A stretch of 64,000 nucleotides of DNA from Heliocidaris erythrogramma. Taxonomy: Eukaryota > Echinodermata > Echinoidea > Camarodonta > Echinometridae. Shown piece by piece: positions 62,646 through 64,000 of this stretch. The stretch lies in NCBI GenBank assembly GCA_025617745.1, contig CM046863.1, forward strand, positions 9,846,935 through 9,910,934, read 5' to 3'. Below the pieces are notes generated by a model, which had not been told where the DNA came from, ran no database searches, and saw only the letters and a program-made list of their open reading frames with translations. The number at the start of each line of letters is the position of its first letter. Position 1 is the stretch's first letter. Position numbers and translations under genes: made by a program.

Positions 62646-62861
62646 TGTCATATCTGCCTATCGACGATAGCTGCAGCATTCCATCAGCTTGATAAGCAGA
62701 CAATTACCTGAATAAATCGCAAATTCAGACTATCTTGCATTGTTCATACGCTTGTAACCAAGATCCCTTTATTACCCCAACTGAGGGCGACATTTCACTT
62801 TTAACTTCCATCAGCTGTGACAAATTATGTGTAAGCTGTATTAGAATATCACGTTACTACA
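62646..62861 (-). repeat. Ty3/Gypsy 5' LTR (right copy on plus strand)
   Basis: 216 bp, identical to 57001-57216. It would carry the element's promoter for minus-strand transcription. Confidence 0.97.
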
Positions 62862-62866
62862 GGTAC
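62862..62866. repeat. target-site duplication GGTAC, right copy
   Basis: Matches 56996-57000. Confidence 0.92.
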
Positions 62867-62927
62867 AGTGTGTGCAGAAATTTTTTGCTCTTCCTACTCA
62901 TGCATCTGGTATATTTTTAGAGCTCTG

Positions 62928-62933
62928 AATAAA
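62928..62933 (+). terminator. TBC1D7: possible poly(A) signal of TBC1D7
   Basis: AATAAA eight bases past the candidate stop at 62918-62920. If the element is transcribed through, this signal is now about 5.9 kb from the splice acceptor. Confidence 0.3.
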
Positions 62934-64000
62934 AAATATTGAAAGGGTTAAAGATCACATTGCAAGAAAATCACAAATATGGTAATTAATGTATTACTAG
63001 AAACTGGGAAGCTTACAGATGGCAATCGTATAAGTTGTATGTCAACTGCGTATCTGATGATTATAAAAACAACATAAATAAAAGCTCTTCTAAGCATCTG
63101 GAATATCCGAGGATTCGCCAGAAATATAGCGATGTTTTGATGTCGTCACACTAGGGATCGATCCTGCTTAAGCAGACGACGTCCTATAATGAATGAACGT
63201 AATTGCAATGCAATTATTTATCAAATTATAAAGAGTTTGTTATATTTAACAGGACCTTATTTCACACCATTCTAAAAGGGAAAGTGAAACTGATTCTGAT
63301 AACTAAAACTGTTTGATTGTAAATACACAGGAGAAGGGTCAATGATCAATGAAATAAACCCCATTTTCAAATTGAAAAGCCCTCCGAATAATATCACAGA
63401 TTGTATTCGTTTCCTCTTGAAACGCCGAACATGCCCCGGTGCAAGCAGCTGAAAATACAATGGCGTCTTATTTTGTTTACAAGTGACTGATTCCTTTATT
63501 TTTTTAACGCTGCATTTTTCATCAAAATAATACCATACACGAAGTTAAGAGTGAGGCAACAGACTAACATTAAGACTGATGCTAGTCAAGTAAGAGAAAT
63601 AAGTGAAGAGGAGATGACAAAACAAGCACTGAAAAATGTGTCAGATGTTATGGGACATCGTCTGCTTAGACAGGACTGGTCCTTCGTGTGTCGTCACACA
63701 TCTCAGCAGCGTTCAAGGAGCTCTTCAGCTGCTATATCGGGGGCTGTATTTTACCATTTTATAATTGATAATAATCATTAATTCAAATGTTTCCAAGCGT
63801 TGAATTTGGATAACCTTGTATAATTTATGCCATCTATGCAATAATAAGTATTAAGCCAATATTTATTTTGATGGAATTTTCTTGCAATGTGATCTTTAAA
63901 GCCTTTTTCCCATATGACTCGCTAAACCACCTCAAAAAATAGCCTCGGCAAAGTAAAAACCATTTATGTGAAAATGAATGGCAAGTTGGGATAAAAAAGA
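62934..64000. other. unannotated right flank
   Basis: AT-rich host sequence. An open plus frame at 63551-63781 and an exon-like frame after CTTACAG at 63016 have no family support. The words AGATCACATTGCAAGAAAAT near 62951 and ATTTTCTTGCAATGTGATCT near 63877 are inverted, so 62951-63896 may be a foldback element of about 945 bp. Confidence 0.45.

Larger units (their letters stand above)
57001..62861 (-). mobile_element. Ty3/Gypsy LTR retrotransposon (Mag/SURL-like), whole-looking and very young
   Basis: The element is 5,861 bp, read on the minus strand, with 216-bp LTRs beginning TG and ending CA. The LTRs look identical base for base, so insertion is very recent. It has a 5-bp target duplication, a tRNA-Ser primer site beside the 5' LTR, one Gag-Pol frame and a polypurine tract before the 3' LTR. 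It looks whole, with no obvious breaks. Short LTRs, a single frame and tRNA-Ser priming suggest the Mag/SURL group known from sea urchins; the clade call is inference. It lies antisense to TBC1D7 at that gene's 3' end. Confidence 0.95.

Noticed and set aside
63551-63781. 76-codon plus frame as the true last exon of TBC1D7
   Set aside because: It shows no similarity to the TBC1D7 C-terminus and has no convincing acceptor.

Overview
The window looks like genomic DNA from a marine invertebrate deuterostome, most likely a sea urchin. The evidence is host genes split into short exons with GT/AG borders, a 264-residue match to TBC1D7, long introns packed with short inverted-repeat elements, tRNA-derived SINEs, long poly-G/poly-C runs, and two LTR retrotransposons of types common in echinoderms (BEL/Pao and a Ty3/Gypsy element primed by tRNA-Ser). 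The species call is inference. There are two 500-base N gaps (2373-2872 and 46482-46981).

Layout. 1-9 kb: repeats, a polypurine tract, a gap, a BEN-domain coding fragment present twice around a piggyBac relic, two unidentified exon-like segments, and a second, longer piggyBac relic lying between hAT-like ends. 9.3-13.9 kb: a seven-exon DUF547 gene on the minus strand (296 residues). 15.1-25.3 kb: a whole-looking, very young BEL/Pao element on the minus strand. 25.5-33.2 kb: exons of a USP-like (ubiquitin protease fold) gene on the plus strand that looks degenerate. 33.4-36.2 kb: a tandem array of palindromic units, with two younger elements nested in it. 36.4-41.0 kb: a 4.6-kb terminal-inverted-repeat element carrying nine copies of one 15-bp word. 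42.6-49.3 kb: small inverted-repeat elements, one enclosing a tRNA-like Pol III unit, then a gap and a homopolymer-rich tract. 49.6-50.7 kb: an intronless 384-codon gene derived from a Merlin-type transposase. 51.2-57.0 kb: six confident exons of TBC1D7 on the plus strand. 57.0-62.9 kb: a whole-looking, very young Ty3/Gypsy element on the minus strand, sitting in the candidate last exon of TBC1D7.

Only TBC1D7 has a well-known cellular role: it is the third subunit of the TSC1-TSC2 complex, which restrains Rheb/mTORC1. The genes form no operon or pathway; this is ordinary animal gene spacing with a heavy mobile-element load. The most unusual structures are the palindromic array at 33.4-36.2 kb, the motif-studded element at 36.4-41.0 kb, the Merlin-derived open frame with altered catalytic positions, and the fresh LTR insertion at the 3' end of TBC1D7.
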